Assembly (NCBI GenBank): GCA_004017275.1
Contig: SAKE01000007.1
Span: 124,001-188,000, forward strand
Direction: 5' to 3'
Source of the DNA: Mesorhizobium sp.
GTDB taxonomy: Bacteria > Pseudomonadota > Alphaproteobacteria > Rhizobiales > Rhizobiaceae
Length of the DNA: 64,000 nucleotides
The notes beneath the pieces are model-generated. The model had not been told where the DNA came from, searched no databases, and saw only the letters and a list, made by a program, of their open reading frames with translations. Positions 35,293 to 44,152 of this stretch are shown here, piece by piece. Numbering within the stretch: position 1 is the stretch's first letter; every line of letters begins with the position of its first letter. The position numbers and the translations under genes were made by a program.

Positions 35293-36330
35293 ATGAAAGC
35301 CAATCCGATGACGACCACCAACCCGATCGATGCGCTGCTGGCTGAAAAGGGTGTGCTGCTGGCCGACGGCGCCACCGGCACCAATCTGTTCGCCATGGGG
35401 CTCGAGGCCGGCGAGGCGCCCGAGTTGCTCAACGAGACGGCACCCGACACCATCACCAACCTGCACCAGAATTTCGTCGATGCCGGCGCCGACATCATCC
35501 TCACCAACTCGTTCGGCGGCACCCGCCACCGCCTGAAGCTGCACCATGCGCAGGACCGCGCGCATGCGCTGAACAAGCGTGCCGCCGAGCTTGCACGTGC
35601 CGTAGCCGACAAGGCCGGCCGCAAGGTGATCGTCGCCGGCTCGGTCGGCCCGACCGGCGAATTGCTGGTGCCGCTTGGCGCCATGACCTATGACGAGGCG
35701 GTCGACGCCTTCGCCGAGCAGATCGAGGGTCTCAAGGCCGGAGGCGCCGAAGTCGCCTGGATCGAGACGATGTCGGCTCCCGACGAGATCCGCGCCGCCG
35801 CCGAGGCGGCCATCCGCGTCGGCCTGCCCTACACCTACACCGGTTCCTTCGACACCGCCGGCCGCACGATGATGGGCCTGCTGCCCAGGGACATCCACGG
35901 CGTCGCCGACGGGCTGTCGCAAGCGCCGCTCGGTGTCGGTGCCAATTGCGGCGTCGGCGCGTCCGACATCCTGGCCTCGCTGCTCGACATGACCGAGGCG
36001 AAGCCGGAGGCGACGGTGATCGTCAAGGGCAATTGCGGCATTCCCGAATTCCGCGGCACCGAGATCCATTATTCCGGCACGCCGGAACTGATGGCCGATT
36101 ATGTGCGCCTCGCTGTCGATGGCGGCGCCAAAATTATCGGCGGCTGCTGCGGCACCTCGTTCCAGCACCTTGCCGCCATGCGCAAGGCGCTCGATGCGCA
36201 TACCAAGGCGGATCGTCCGACGGTTGAAAAGATCGTCGAGCGCATCGGTCCGATGCGCAACAAGGTGGCGACGGAAAACACCGCCGAGACCAGCGAAGCC
36301 CGCCGCGAGCGTCGCCGCAGCCGGGCCTGA
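35293..36330 (+). CDS. bmt: Betaine/homocysteine S-methyltransferase family protein
   Basis: This 345-residue zinc methyltransferase has the homocysteine S-methyltransferase signatures: LADGATGTNLF at the start, a zinc-ligand Cys in GANCGVG and the Cys pair in GGCCGTS. In rhizobia a BHMT-type enzyme uses glycine betaine to make methionine and dimethylglycine. The last 12 residues are Arg-rich (EARRERRRSRA). The gene starts 19 bases after a palindromic operator. A second ATG five codons later is an alternative start. The methyl donor is inferred from family and context. Confidence 0.85.
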   Translation: MKANPMTTTNPIDALLAEKGVLLADGATGTNLFAMGLEAGEAPELLNETAPDTITNLHQNFVDAGADIILTNSFGGTRHRLKLHHAQDRAHALNKRAAELARAVADKAGRKVIVAGSVGPTGELLVPLGAMTYDEAVDAFAEQIEGLKAGGAEVAWIETMSAPDEIRAAAEAAIRVGLPYTYTGSFDTAGRTMMGLLPRDIHGVADGLSQAPLGVGANCGVGASDILASLLDMTEAKPEATVIVKGNCGIPEFRGTEIHYSGTPELMADYVRLAVDGGAKIIGGCCGTSFQHLAAMRKALDAHTKADRPTVEKIVERIGPMRNKVATENTAETSEARRERRRSRA

Positions 36331-36345
36331 CCTATCGTTTTGTGA

Positions 36346-36657
36346 CTATTCGCTGTTGTCGGCGTAGCTCGACTGCGCCGACTTGAAGTCGACGACGTTG
36401 TCGCCGCGCATCGTCATCAGCGCGCCGGACGAAACCGGATCGCCTATCTGCTCCAGCATGATGCGGAAGCGGTCGTTGGTCAGCGCCGACATGGCGGTGT
36501 GGCGCGCCTGCGCGACATCGTCACTGATACGCCTGGATTCGGTTGATGGCGCCGATGAAACCGCCGAGGGGTCCCGCGCCGGCGGTGTCGAGTTGGCGGT
36601 AGTCCTGATCTGCAATTTCGGCTCCCTCAAGCCCAGTACACCCGTCCTGCGTAACAA
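36346..36657 (-). CDS. Hypothetical protein
   Basis: This possible protein of up to 103 residues is Ser/Thr-rich in its first half and ends MLEQIGDPVSSGALMTMRGD followed by a polar tail. It is convergent with bmt, 15 bases from its stop. The TTG start at 36657 lacks a good ribosome site, so the N-terminus is uncertain. I recognise no family; low complexity at the start may be non-coding. Confidence 0.4.
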   Translation of the reverse strand: MLRRTGVLGLREPKLQIRTTANSTPPARDPSAVSSAPSTESRRISDDVAQARHTAMSALTNDRFRIMLEQIGDPVSSGALMTMRGDNVVDFKSAQSSYADNSE

Positions 36658-36829
36658 GGAGGGGGTTGCGATCCGGTGCCGGAAATGCCGCGCAATTTAA
36701 CGACCCGGAAAATTCTCCAAAAAAAGGCCGGCAAGGGAATGAACCCCTCGCCGGCCTGCCTCACCCGCCCGTTGGTCGGTTTTCCCTGTCAGAACGATCC
36801 CATCCGAAGGAACCCGGCCGTCATCACCA

Positions 36830-38980
36830 CTACCGGTTACCGCCCAGCGCCGAGGCAAGGCGCACAAGCGAGAGGAACTCGGACCTGTACCCAAACGGGT
36901 CGGCTCCTCGAGCGGCAGTGGCAATCTCCATGATCTTGTCGTAACCGAACTTCGCGGTCGCATCCTCGTCGCGCAGCTTCTGGCCGAAGGCCGCAACCGC
37001 GACGGAGAAACGCTGGTCAGTGCTGGCCTGATCGAAGGACGAAATCTCGTTGGCCGAGGTCACCGGCGTGGTGATCAGCTTCGAGACGTTTTCATTCGGC
37101 AGCTTGTAGCGGATCTTGACGAAGGCATACTCGCCCGCATTGGCGACGCCGCCATTGTCCACCGACGCCTGGCCATAACGCAACGGATCGATCTGCTCGC
37201 CGCCGCTGCCCTTGGGCGTGATTTCGTAGATCGCGGTGACGGAATGGCCCGAACCGATATCGCCGGCATCGACGCGGTCATTGTTGAAATCCTCGCGGTT
37301 CAAGGCCCGGGTCTCGTAGCCGATCAGGCGATATTCCGAGACCTTGTTCGGGTTGAACTCGACCTGGATCTTCACATCCTTGGCGATGGTGAACAGCGTC
37401 GAGGAGGCATCCTCGACCAGCACCTTCTCGGCCTCGGCCAACGTGTCGATATAGGCGGCGGTGCCGTTGCCGTTCTGCGCGATGGTCTGCATCATCTGGT
37501 CGTTCAGATTGCCGCGGCCGAAGCCGAACACCGACAGGAAGACACCCGTCTTGCGCTCCTTTTCGATCAGCCGCTTCAGATCGTCGTCGTCGCTCTGGCC
37601 GACATTGAAGTCGCCGTCGGTGGCAAGCATCACCCGATTGACGCCATCCTTGACGAAGGATTTTTGCGCCAGCCTATAAGCTTCCTTGATGCCCGCCTCG
37701 CCGGCCGTGCTGCCGCCGGGCGTCAAATTGTCGATGGCATTGAGGATCTTGTCCTTTTCGGACGCCTTGGTCGGCTCCAGGACTGTGCCGGCGTCACCCG
37801 CATAGGTGACGATCGAGATGGTGTCGTCGGCCTTCAGCTTGCTGACCAGCAGCCGGAAAGCCGATTTGAGCAACGGCAGCTTGTCCGGCTCGTCCATCGA
37901 GCCCGAGACGTCGATCAGGAAGACCAGATTGGCCTTCGGCTGCTCGGTCGGCTTGACGTCAAAACCCTTGATGGCGACATGCATCAGCCTGGTCTGCGTG
38001 TTCCACGGCGTCGGCATGACGCTGACGGTCGAGTTGAATGGCGTCGAGGCAGAGTCCGGCCCCTTCCAGTTGTAGGGGAAGTAGTTGATCATCTCCTCGA
38101 CGCGCACGGTATCGGCCTGCGGCAGATAGCCTTGCTTCAGCGAACTGCGCACGAAGGAATAGGAGGCCGTGTCGACGTCGATCGAGAAGGTCGAGACGGG
38201 ATCCTCGATCGCGGCATGCACCGGATTGGTCTTGAAATCCTCGACACGGTCGCGGTTTTCCGGTTGCGGCTGCATCTGGTCGGCCGGCAAGGTCGACGGC
38301 TGCTGCGGCGCCATCAGCTTCGACTCGGCCGTCATGCGAGCGGCCCCCGAGGTGCCGGTCGCGTTCACTGTGCCATCCAGTGCGAATTCACCTGTCGGCG
38401 CCGGTGGTGCAGGCTCGGCCGGCATACCGCGCCCCAGCGCATTCTGCTGTGGAGCGCTACTTGAAATCGCCGATTCCTGCTGTGCCGCGCCGCCGGCAAC
38501 GGTCGATTCAGATTTCGGCGGCGAGGTTGGCGCCACAAGTGCATCGGTCGCATTGCGGCTTTCCACATCCGCGTCGGCCTTCTTGTCCTTCTCCAGCTCG
38601 CTGCGAGCCGGCTTCGGCTCGGCGGTCGTCGGCTTCACCGTCGCCGGCTTGTCGGCCAGCGTCTCGCTGATCTTCTCGTCGCCGCCGAATTTGGGCGGCT
38701 GTTCCCTCAGCAGATGGAAGGTGGCGTATCCGGCTATCGGCAGGGCGACGAGCCCGGCAAGGGCCGGCGTGGCAATGAGTTTCTTTTGCATGATCTCGCT
38801 CCAGAGCTTTTGTGCTCGCTCTGTGAGACGAAGCCCGCCAACCGATCCTTGGGTGACAGCGGAAATATTTTCCTGATCATAGGCGCGCAGGGCGGCCTCA
38901 AAGGCACGTGCCTTCGCGCCCTCGCCCGGTGCCGGTGCTGCAATGTCGCGCAGTCTCTTGAGTTCGTTGTCGTCGACCAT
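36830..38980 (-). CDS. Membrane-anchored von Willebrand factor A protein (YfbK-like)
   Basis: This roughly 716-residue protein has a short cytoplasmic N-terminus, one membrane helix around residues 70-90, a long low-complexity linker rich in Ala, Pro, Thr and Lys to about residue 250, and then a YfbK-type region with a VWA domain. The MIDAS motif DVSGSMD and the later LATDGDFN are intact. It starts directly after the ECF sigma factor stop, so they are co-expressed. The cytoplasmic N-terminal piece resembles the placement of an anti-sigma factor, suggesting control of that sigma factor, which is an inference. Confidence 0.85.
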   Translation of the reverse strand: MVDDNELKRLRDIAAPAPGEGAKARAFEAALRAYDQENISAVTQGSVGGLRLTERAQKLWSEIMQKKLIATPALAGLVALPIAGYATFHLLREQPPKFGGDEKISETLADKPATVKPTTAEPKPARSELEKDKKADADVESRNATDALVAPTSPPKSESTVAGGAAQQESAISSSAPQQNALGRGMPAEPAPPAPTGEFALDGTVNATGTSGAARMTAESKLMAPQQPSTLPADQMQPQPENRDRVEDFKTNPVHAAIEDPVSTFSIDVDTASYSFVRSSLKQGYLPQADTVRVEEMINYFPYNWKGPDSASTPFNSTVSVMPTPWNTQTRLMHVAIKGFDVKPTEQPKANLVFLIDVSGSMDEPDKLPLLKSAFRLLVSKLKADDTISIVTYAGDAGTVLEPTKASEKDKILNAIDNLTPGGSTAGEAGIKEAYRLAQKSFVKDGVNRVMLATDGDFNVGQSDDDDLKRLIEKERKTGVFLSVFGFGRGNLNDQMMQTIAQNGNGTAAYIDTLAEAEKVLVEDASSTLFTIAKDVKIQVEFNPNKVSEYRLIGYETRALNREDFNNDRVDAGDIGSGHSVTAIYEITPKGSGGEQIDPLRYGQASVDNGGVANAGEYAFVKIRYKLPNENVSKLITTPVTSANEISSFDQASTDQRFSVAVAAFGQKLRDEDATAKFGYDKIMEIATAARGADPFGYRSEFLSLVRLASALGGNR

Positions 38981-38982
38981 GG

Positions 38983-39546
38983 TCACACTTCCCCGGCCGA
39001 GCGCACGAGCGTCTTCAGCCGTTTCTTCGCTTCATGGATGTGCCAGGAAACCGTCGTCTCCGAGATCGCCATCGCCTCGGCAGCGGCTGCGTGGTTCAAC
39101 CCTTCGCCATAGACCAAAAGCACCGCGTCGCGCTGCTTGTCCGGCAATTGCCGCACCGCCGCCCACAGCGCCTCGGCCGGGTCTTCCGGTTCGATTGACG
39201 CCTCGCCCGAGATCAGCGCATGGACGCCGTAGGCCTCGGTCTTGACCGTCTCGCGAGCGGACTTGCGCATCATGTCGCGCGCGGCATTCATCGTCACGGA
39301 GTAGAGCCATGTCGTGAAGGCACCGCCGCCGCGATAGTCGCGGATCGCCTTGCCCAGCCGGACGCAGACTTCCTGGGCGATGTCTTCGGCATCGGCCTTC
39401 CTGCCGCACCAGCGATAGGCGGCGCGATAGACGAAGTCATAGTGCCTTTCCAGCAATGTGCTGAAGGCCCCTCTGTCTCCGCCCTTCGCCCGCCCGATCA
39501 GTTCGGCGTCGGAGGCTTCGCTCTCATCCAGCATCATCGCCATCAT
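38983..39546 (-). CDS. ECF RNA polymerase sigma factor
   Basis: This 187-residue extracytoplasmic-function sigma factor has region 2 (FVYRAAYRWCGRKADAEDIA, then QEV) and region 4 with the HTH AAAEAMAISETTVSWHIHEA. The stop lies just before the VWA gene start. Several neighbouring ATG codons near 39537-39546 are possible starts. With the VWA partner it likely forms a signal-responsive pair; the signal is unknown. Confidence 0.9.
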   Translation of the reverse strand: MMAMMLDESEASDAELIGRAKGGDRGAFSTLLERHYDFVYRAAYRWCGRKADAEDIAQEVCVRLGKAIRDYRGGGAFTTWLYSVTMNAARDMMRKSARETVKTEAYGVHALISGEASIEPEDPAEALWAAVRQLPDKQRDAVLLVYGEGLNHAAAAEAMAISETTVSWHIHEAKKRLKTLVRSAGEV

Positions 39547-39637
39547 TTGCCTGTTGGACGAAGGCTAATGGCTAAACCTTGGGGCAATGGAAAGATTTTT
39601 TTAGAAACGGGTAGATCGTGACAATCGACGCTCCCGC

Positions 39638-39666
39638 TTGACACATACATATCTCAGCGGTTATAC
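39638..39666 (+). promoter_or_regulatory. Sigma-70-type promoter of the arsR operon
   Basis: TTGACA (39638-39643) and TTATAC (39661-39666) are separated by exactly 17 bases and lie 34 bases before the ArsR start. This is close to the sigma-70 consensus. An ArsR-type repressor commonly binds its own promoter, so autoregulation is likely. Confidence 0.7.
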
Positions 39667-39699
39667 GTCAATTAATAGCCACCGGGTTATCGATCCCAA

Positions 39700-40023
39700 A
39701 TGACCAACGCTCACGATGTCCTGTTCAGAACGCTCTCCGACCCGACGCGTCGGGCGATATTCGAGCGCCTGTGCCGGCAAGGCGAGCAGACCGTCGGCGC
39801 CCTGACGGCTCAGTCAGGGGTCTCGCAGCCGGCGGTGTCGAAGCATCTCGGCGTGCTCAGGCAGGCCGGGCTGGTGCGCGATCGCCATGAAGGACGGCAG
39901 ACCCATTATAGCGCCCAGCTCGCGGCCCTTTCCCCATTGACCGACTGGACGAACCAGATGAACGCGTTCTGGCAGAGCCGGTTCGACGACCTCGAAAATT
40001 TGCTCAGAAGAATGGACCAATGA
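39700..40023 (+). CDS. ArsR-family transcriptional regulator
   Basis: This 107-residue winged-helix protein contains LSDPTRRAIFERL and the recognition helix SGVSQPAVSKHLGVLRQAGL. There are no clustered Cys for metal sensing, so it belongs to the group found with AHSA1-domain proteins. It overlaps the next gene by ATGA and heads a run of six same-strand genes. It is probably an autorepressor of this operon. Confidence 0.9.
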   Translation: MTNAHDVLFRTLSDPTRRAIFERLCRQGEQTVGALTAQSGVSQPAVSKHLGVLRQAGLVRDRHEGRQTHYSAQLAALSPLTDWTNQMNAFWQSRFDDLENLLRRMDQ

Positions 40024-40430
40024 CCAACATTGCGACCGAAACGCGCTCCGTCATCGTCGAACGTGAGATCCCCTATCCACCGGAGAAGATCTGGCGCGCC
40101 CTCACCCAACCGCATCTGATCGAGGAGTGGCTGATGAAAAACAACTTCAAGCCAGTCGTGGACCACCGTTTCAATCTCAGCGCGGATTGGGGCGGCGTCG
40201 ACTGCCAGGTCCAGACGGTCGAGCCCAACAAAACGCTGTCCTACACCTGGGATACCAAGGATCTCGAGAGTGTGGTCACCTGGACGCTCACCGCTACGAG
40301 CGCGGGAACTCATCTGCGCATGGAGCAGACCGGCTTCCGCTCGGATCAGCAGCCCTATTTCCGCGGCGCCACGGTGGGCTGGCAAAGGTTCCTTACCGCC
40401 CTGGAAGACGTCCTGGCGCGGCTGGATTGA
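40020..40430 (+). CDS. SRPBCC/AHSA1-domain protein
   Basis: This 136-residue protein has the Bet v1-like AHSA1 fold pattern, beginning VIVEREIPYPPEKIWRALTQ and ending in a helix with TVGWQRFLTALEDVL. Such proteins bind hydrophobic ligands and are very often encoded after this type of ArsR gene. Its start overlaps the ArsR stop, indicating translational coupling. No enzymatic activity can be predicted. Confidence 0.85.
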   Translation: MTNIATETRSVIVEREIPYPPEKIWRALTQPHLIEEWLMKNNFKPVVDHRFNLSADWGGVDCQVQTVEPNKTLSYTWDTKDLESVVTWTLTATSAGTHLRMEQTGFRSDQQPYFRGATVGWQRFLTALEDVLARLD

Positions 40431-40487
40431 AACCCGCCGGCAGGCGGATCGCTGGTCCGCTTCGGTTCGTTTTAACGGGAGGTCTCA

Positions 40488-40709
40488 TTGGACTGGAACA
40501 AGTGTATCCGGCAAATTCATCGCTGGCTGTCGATCATCTTCACGCTGACGGTCATCGCCAACTTCGCCACCATGGCATTTGGGCAGCCTCCCGCCTGGGT
40601 GGTCTACTCGCCGCTCTTGCCGCTCTTCCTGCTGCTGTTCAGTGGCCTGTATATGTTCGTGCTGCCCTATGCCGCCAAGGGACGCGGCGCGCAGCGTGCG
40701 GGCGGGTAA
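40488..40709 (+). CDS. Small two-helix membrane protein of the arsR operon
   Basis: This 73-residue protein opens MDWNKCIRQIHRWLSIIF and has two membrane helices (about residues 12-32 and 40-60). A GGGAGG ribosome site precedes the TTG start. The gene sits between the AHSA1 and DUF1801 genes. I recognise a type often seen in such operons but not a function. Confidence 0.7.
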   Translation: MDWNKCIRQIHRWLSIIFTLTVIANFATMAFGQPPAWVVYSPLLPLFLLLFSGLYMFVLPYAAKGRGAQRAGG

Positions 40710-40711
40710 GA

Positions 40712-41158
40712 ATGGGCAGAATAGCCAAGACGCCGGGGCAATCGACCAAAGCGGCACCGGTCCTGCTGTCGGGCGGCAACCCGCAAATCGCCAAGGGCGA
40801 TGGCGACGCCCCGGTCCAGGCGTATGTCGCTGCAATGCCGGGCTGGAAGCGTGGCCTGGGCGAGCGCCTCGACGCGCTCATCGAGCGCAACGTGCCTGAT
40901 GTGCGCAAGGCCGTGCGATGGAACTCGCCATTCTACGGCATCGAGGGCCAAGGCTGGTTCGTGTCGTTTCATGTCTTCACCCACTATTTGAAGGTCACCT
41001 TCTTCAGCGGCATGTCACTACGGCCGATACCGCCCGGCGGCACAACGAAGAGCAAGGATGTGCGCTGGATCGACATTCGCGAAGACGACCAGTTCGACGA
41101 GGCGCGGATGACGGAATGGATCAAACAGGCGGCTGCCCTGCCCGGCTGGATCCCATAG
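40712..41158 (+). CDS. DUF1801-domain protein (first copy)
   Basis: This 148-residue protein has a DUF1801 fold with VRWNSPFYGIEGQGWFVSFH and ends RMTEWIKQAAALPGW. The ATG lies 2 bases after the stop of the small membrane protein. Members have an unknown role and are regularly encoded with AHSA1 and VOC proteins. Confidence 0.8.
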   Translation: MGRIAKTPGQSTKAAPVLLSGGNPQIAKGDGDAPVQAYVAAMPGWKRGLGERLDALIERNVPDVRKAVRWNSPFYGIEGQGWFVSFHVFTHYLKVTFFSGMSLRPIPPGGTTKSKDVRWIDIREDDQFDEARMTEWIKQAAALPGWIP

Positions 41159-41187
41159 CGATCGCATACGACAGAGGAGGAATGCCG

Positions 41188-41580
41188 ATGAAGATCAAGC
41201 TGACCAGCGTGTATGTGGACAACCAGGAAAACGCACTGCGTTTCTACACCGACGTGCTGGGCTTTGCCAAAAAAGCCGATTTCAGCAACGGACCCTATCG
41301 CTGGCTGACCGTCGCCTCGGCGGAAGAGCCCGATGGGGCCGAGTTGCAACTCGCGCTCAACGACAACCCCGCCGCCAAGACCTATCAGGAAGCCATCTTC
41401 AAGCAGGGCCAGCCTGCGGTCATGTTCTTCACCGACGACGTCAAGGGCGACTATGAGCGCATCAAGGCGAAGGGAGGCGCGTTCACCATGCCGCCGACCG
41501 AGGTGACCGGCTCGACCATCGCCCAATTGAACGACAGCTGCGGCAACCTCGTTCAGATCACCCAGCTGGCGCGCTGGTGA
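41188..41580 (+). CDS. VOC/glyoxalase-family protein
   Basis: This 130-residue protein starts MKIKLTSVYVDNQENALRFY and has the two-module VOC layout, ending LNDSCGNLVQITQL. GAGGAGG lies 7 bases before the ATG at 41188, which is why I prefer it to the ATG at 41182. It is part of the arsR operon. Substrate unknown. Confidence 0.85.
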   Translation: MKIKLTSVYVDNQENALRFYTDVLGFAKKADFSNGPYRWLTVASAEEPDGAELQLALNDNPAAKTYQEAIFKQGQPAVMFFTDDVKGDYERIKAKGGAFTMPPTEVTGSTIAQLNDSCGNLVQITQLARW

Positions 41581-41612
41581 CGGGCGGCGGTTGAAGCACA
41601 GGAAGGCACCCA

Positions 41613-42017
41613 ATGACCCCATCGCAACAGATCGACCAACTGATCGCCGGCCTCACGGACTGGCGCGGTGAGACGCTCGCCGGCATTCGCAAGACCATCC
41701 TTGCAGCCGACCCGAACATCGTCGAGGAGTGGAAGTGGATGGGCAGCCCGGTATGGTGCCTCGACGGGAACATCGTGGTCGGCAACGCCCACAAGGACAA
41801 GGTGAAGCTCACCTTTTCCCATGGCGCCAACCTGCCGGACCCCGACAAGCTCTTCAACAACGGTTTTGGCGGCAAGGTCTGGCGGGCAATCGATATCGTT
41901 GAGGGCGATAAGCTCAATGAGGGCGCCTTGAGAGAACTCGTCCGTGCCGCCATCGATTACAACCGGACCAAAAAGAAGAAGGCGCCGGCGGCTACTGGGG
42001 CGAAGCCACGGACGTAA
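41613..42017 (+). CDS. DUF1801-domain protein (second copy)
   Basis: This 134-residue protein has the DUF1801 pattern EEWKWMGSPVWCLDGNIVVG and a Lys-rich end (RTKKKKAPAATG). It is the last gene of the arsR operon and a distant relative of the copy at 40712. It ends 2 bases before the convergent flavoprotein gene. Confidence 0.85.
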   Translation: MTPSQQIDQLIAGLTDWRGETLAGIRKTILAADPNIVEEWKWMGSPVWCLDGNIVVGNAHKDKVKLTFSHGANLPDPDKLFNNGFGGKVWRAIDIVEGDKLNEGALRELVRAAIDYNRTKKKKAPAATGAKPRT

Positions 42018-42019
42018 GT

Positions 42020-43198
42020 CTAGGCCGCCTGCCCCGCCACCCAGCCCGACGACCATGCCCACTGGAAATTGTAGCCACCGAGCCAGCCCGTGACATCGAC
42101 GACTTCGCCGATGACGAACAGGCCCGGCATGGATTTCGCCTGCATCGTCTTCTGGTCCAGTCCGTTGGTGTCGACCCCGCCCAGCGTCACTTCGGCGGTG
42201 CGGTAGCCCTCGGAGCCTGCAGGCTTGATGCGCCAGTCATTGACTGCCGCTGCAACGGTTTTGATCTGGGCGTCGGAAAGATCGGCAAGATTGCCGTCGA
42301 TCCCGGTTCGCTCGGCGATCGACTGTGCGAGCCGCTTCGGCAGATGATTTGCCAGCACCGTCTGCACCGCCTGCCGCCCATTGCCGCGCTTGGCCGCCCG
42401 AACAAGGTCCGCCACATCAACTCCCGGCAGCATGGCGATGCGGATTTCGTCGCCCTCGCGCCAATAGGAAGAAATCTGCAGGATGGACGGTCCGCTGACG
42501 CCGCGATGCGTGAACAGCATCGCTTCGGAGAACCGTGTCTTGCCGCAGGCAACCTCCGCATCGACGGCGTTGCCGGCCAGGGGCGCCAAGCGCTCGAGCG
42601 TGTTGGCATCGAAGGTCAGCGGCACCAGCGCCGGCCGTGTTTCGACAATGGCAAGACCGAACCGTTCGGCAAGCTCGTAGCCGAAGCCGGTCGCACCCAT
42701 CTTGGGGATCGACTTGCCGCCGCAGGCCACGACCAGGGATTGGCAAGTGACCGTGCCCGTGGAGAGGGCGAGCACAAACCCATCAACGGTTTTGCGGACA
42801 TCCTCAACCTTGGTCGACAGTGCCAGCTCCACGCCCCTGCCCTGCATTTCCGAAACCAGCATGTCGATGATCTGGCGTGCGGAGCCGTCGCAGAACAGCT
42901 GCCCAAGCGTCTTTTCGTGATAGGCGATGCGGTGGCGTTCGACGAGGGCGATGAAATCACGCTGGGTGTAGCGGCTAAGCGCCGAGATGCAGAAATGCGG
43001 ATTGCCCGAGAGAAAATTCTTCGGGCTGGCATGGATGTTGGTGAAGTTGCACCGGCCGCCGCCGGAGATGCGGATCTTTTCGCCAGGCGACGCCGCATGA
43101 TCGAGGATCAGTACCGAACGGCCGCGCTTGGCCGCCTCCACGGCGCACATCATTCCGGCGGCGCCGGCGCCGACGATCACGACATCATAGGATTGCAT
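42020..43198 (-). CDS. HI0933/BaiN-family FAD-dependent oxidoreductase
   Basis: This 392-residue flavoprotein has the N-terminal FAD motif VVIVGAGAAGMMCAVEAAKR, the family segment KIRISGGGRCNFTN and a C-terminal GEVVDVTGWLGGYNFQWAWS. The family contains old yellow-type reductases and uncharacterised members; the physiological substrate is unknown. The start at 43198 begins MQSYDVVIVG; residues encoded further upstream do not fit the fold. Confidence 0.88.
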   Translation of the reverse strand: MQSYDVVIVGAGAAGMMCAVEAAKRGRSVLILDHAASPGEKIRISGGGRCNFTNIHASPKNFLSGNPHFCISALSRYTQRDFIALVERHRIAYHEKTLGQLFCDGSARQIIDMLVSEMQGRGVELALSTKVEDVRKTVDGFVLALSTGTVTCQSLVVACGGKSIPKMGATGFGYELAERFGLAIVETRPALVPLTFDANTLERLAPLAGNAVDAEVACGKTRFSEAMLFTHRGVSGPSILQISSYWREGDEIRIAMLPGVDVADLVRAAKRGNGRQAVQTVLANHLPKRLAQSIAERTGIDGNLADLSDAQIKTVAAAVNDWRIKPAGSEGYRTAEVTLGGVDTNGLDQKTMQAKSMPGLFVIGEVVDVTGWLGGYNFQWAWSSGWVAGQAA

Positions 43199-43308
43199 CA
43201 GGCTATTCGTTCCCGCTCGACCGGCCGATATGGGGCCGCGCCATTTGTGCTGCCTGATAGCGCGAACGGGCCAGACAGCCAACAGACAAGAACAGCCGAA
43301 CGAAGGGC

Positions 43309-44046
43309 TCAGATGAGCGTCTCGGCGAACAACGTCGTCAATCGCTTCCAGTGGCGTTCCGCGCCCGCGGCATTGAAAACGCTATGATCGGGTACGCACC
43401 AACCATGCGCCATTCCGGCATAGTTCTCGATGACATGGTCGACTTCCGCGGCCCTGAGCGCCTCGGCCAGTCGTGCCGATTGTTCCGGCGGGAAACTCCT
43501 GTCGACGCCGGATGTGCCGACATAGACGCGCGCCTTGATGGAGGCTGCCTTGCGATGCGGGCTGTCGGCAGCATCGCCGGCCAGATTGCCGCCATGGAAG
43601 CTCGCGGCCGCCCTTATCCTGTCGGGATAGGTTGCAGCCGCATTCAGTGCCCGGCCGCCACCCATGCAATAGCCGACGGTGCCGATCGGGCCGGTGACAC
43701 CTTCAGCCGAGAGCGCGTCGAGGAATGCGCCGCTGTCGCGGATGGTCATATTCTGCGTCGTGCCGCTAACCAGCGCCGTCAGCGCCGCCTTGGTCTTTTC
43801 GTCGACGAAGGCGGTCTTGGCGTCGAATGGCCCGTAAGGCGCATTGCGGTAGAACAGGTCGGGCACCAGCACCGCATAGCCTTCATTCGCCAGCCGCTCG
43901 GCCATGCTGTCGAGCGCCGGCCGCGGACCGAAAGCATCCTGATAGAGGATGACGCCGGCCTTGGCCGGAGATGCGTTTGCCGAGCGGAAAAGCCCTGCAT
44001 TGGCAACACCATCCCTGGTCTTGATCTGAAGGTCCTGTTTCGTCAT
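43309..44046 (-). CDS. Dienelactone hydrolase family protein
   Basis: This 245-residue alpha/beta hydrolase has the family nucleophile motif GYCMGGG with Cys, an acidic residue in VYVGTSGVDRSFP and a His in GMAHGWCVPD. It lacks a signal peptide. Dienelactone hydrolases open lactones in aromatic degradation, but many chromosomal homologues have other ester substrates and no aromatic pathway genes are near. The ATG at 44046 starts MTKQDLQIKTRDG. Confidence 0.88.
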   Translation of the reverse strand: MTKQDLQIKTRDGVANAGLFRSANASPAKAGVILYQDAFGPRPALDSMAERLANEGYAVLVPDLFYRNAPYGPFDAKTAFVDEKTKAALTALVSGTTQNMTIRDSGAFLDALSAEGVTGPIGTVGYCMGGGRALNAAATYPDRIRAAASFHGGNLAGDAADSPHRKAASIKARVYVGTSGVDRSFPPEQSARLAEALRAAEVDHVIENYAGMAHGWCVPDHSVFNAAGAERHWKRLTTLFAETLI

Positions 44047-44152
44047 CGCCCGCTCCGTTCGTTTGATGCGCGATACATATCCACGCGAGCCGCCAGGGCA
44101 AGGCGTTGGCTGAGCGTGGCAGTCAACATTTCGTTCAGGATTGCGTGTGGAC

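Noticed and set aside
43309..44046. Aromatic degradation pathway based on dienelactone hydrolase
   Set aside because: No chlorocatechol or muconate genes are near; isolated family members act on other esters.
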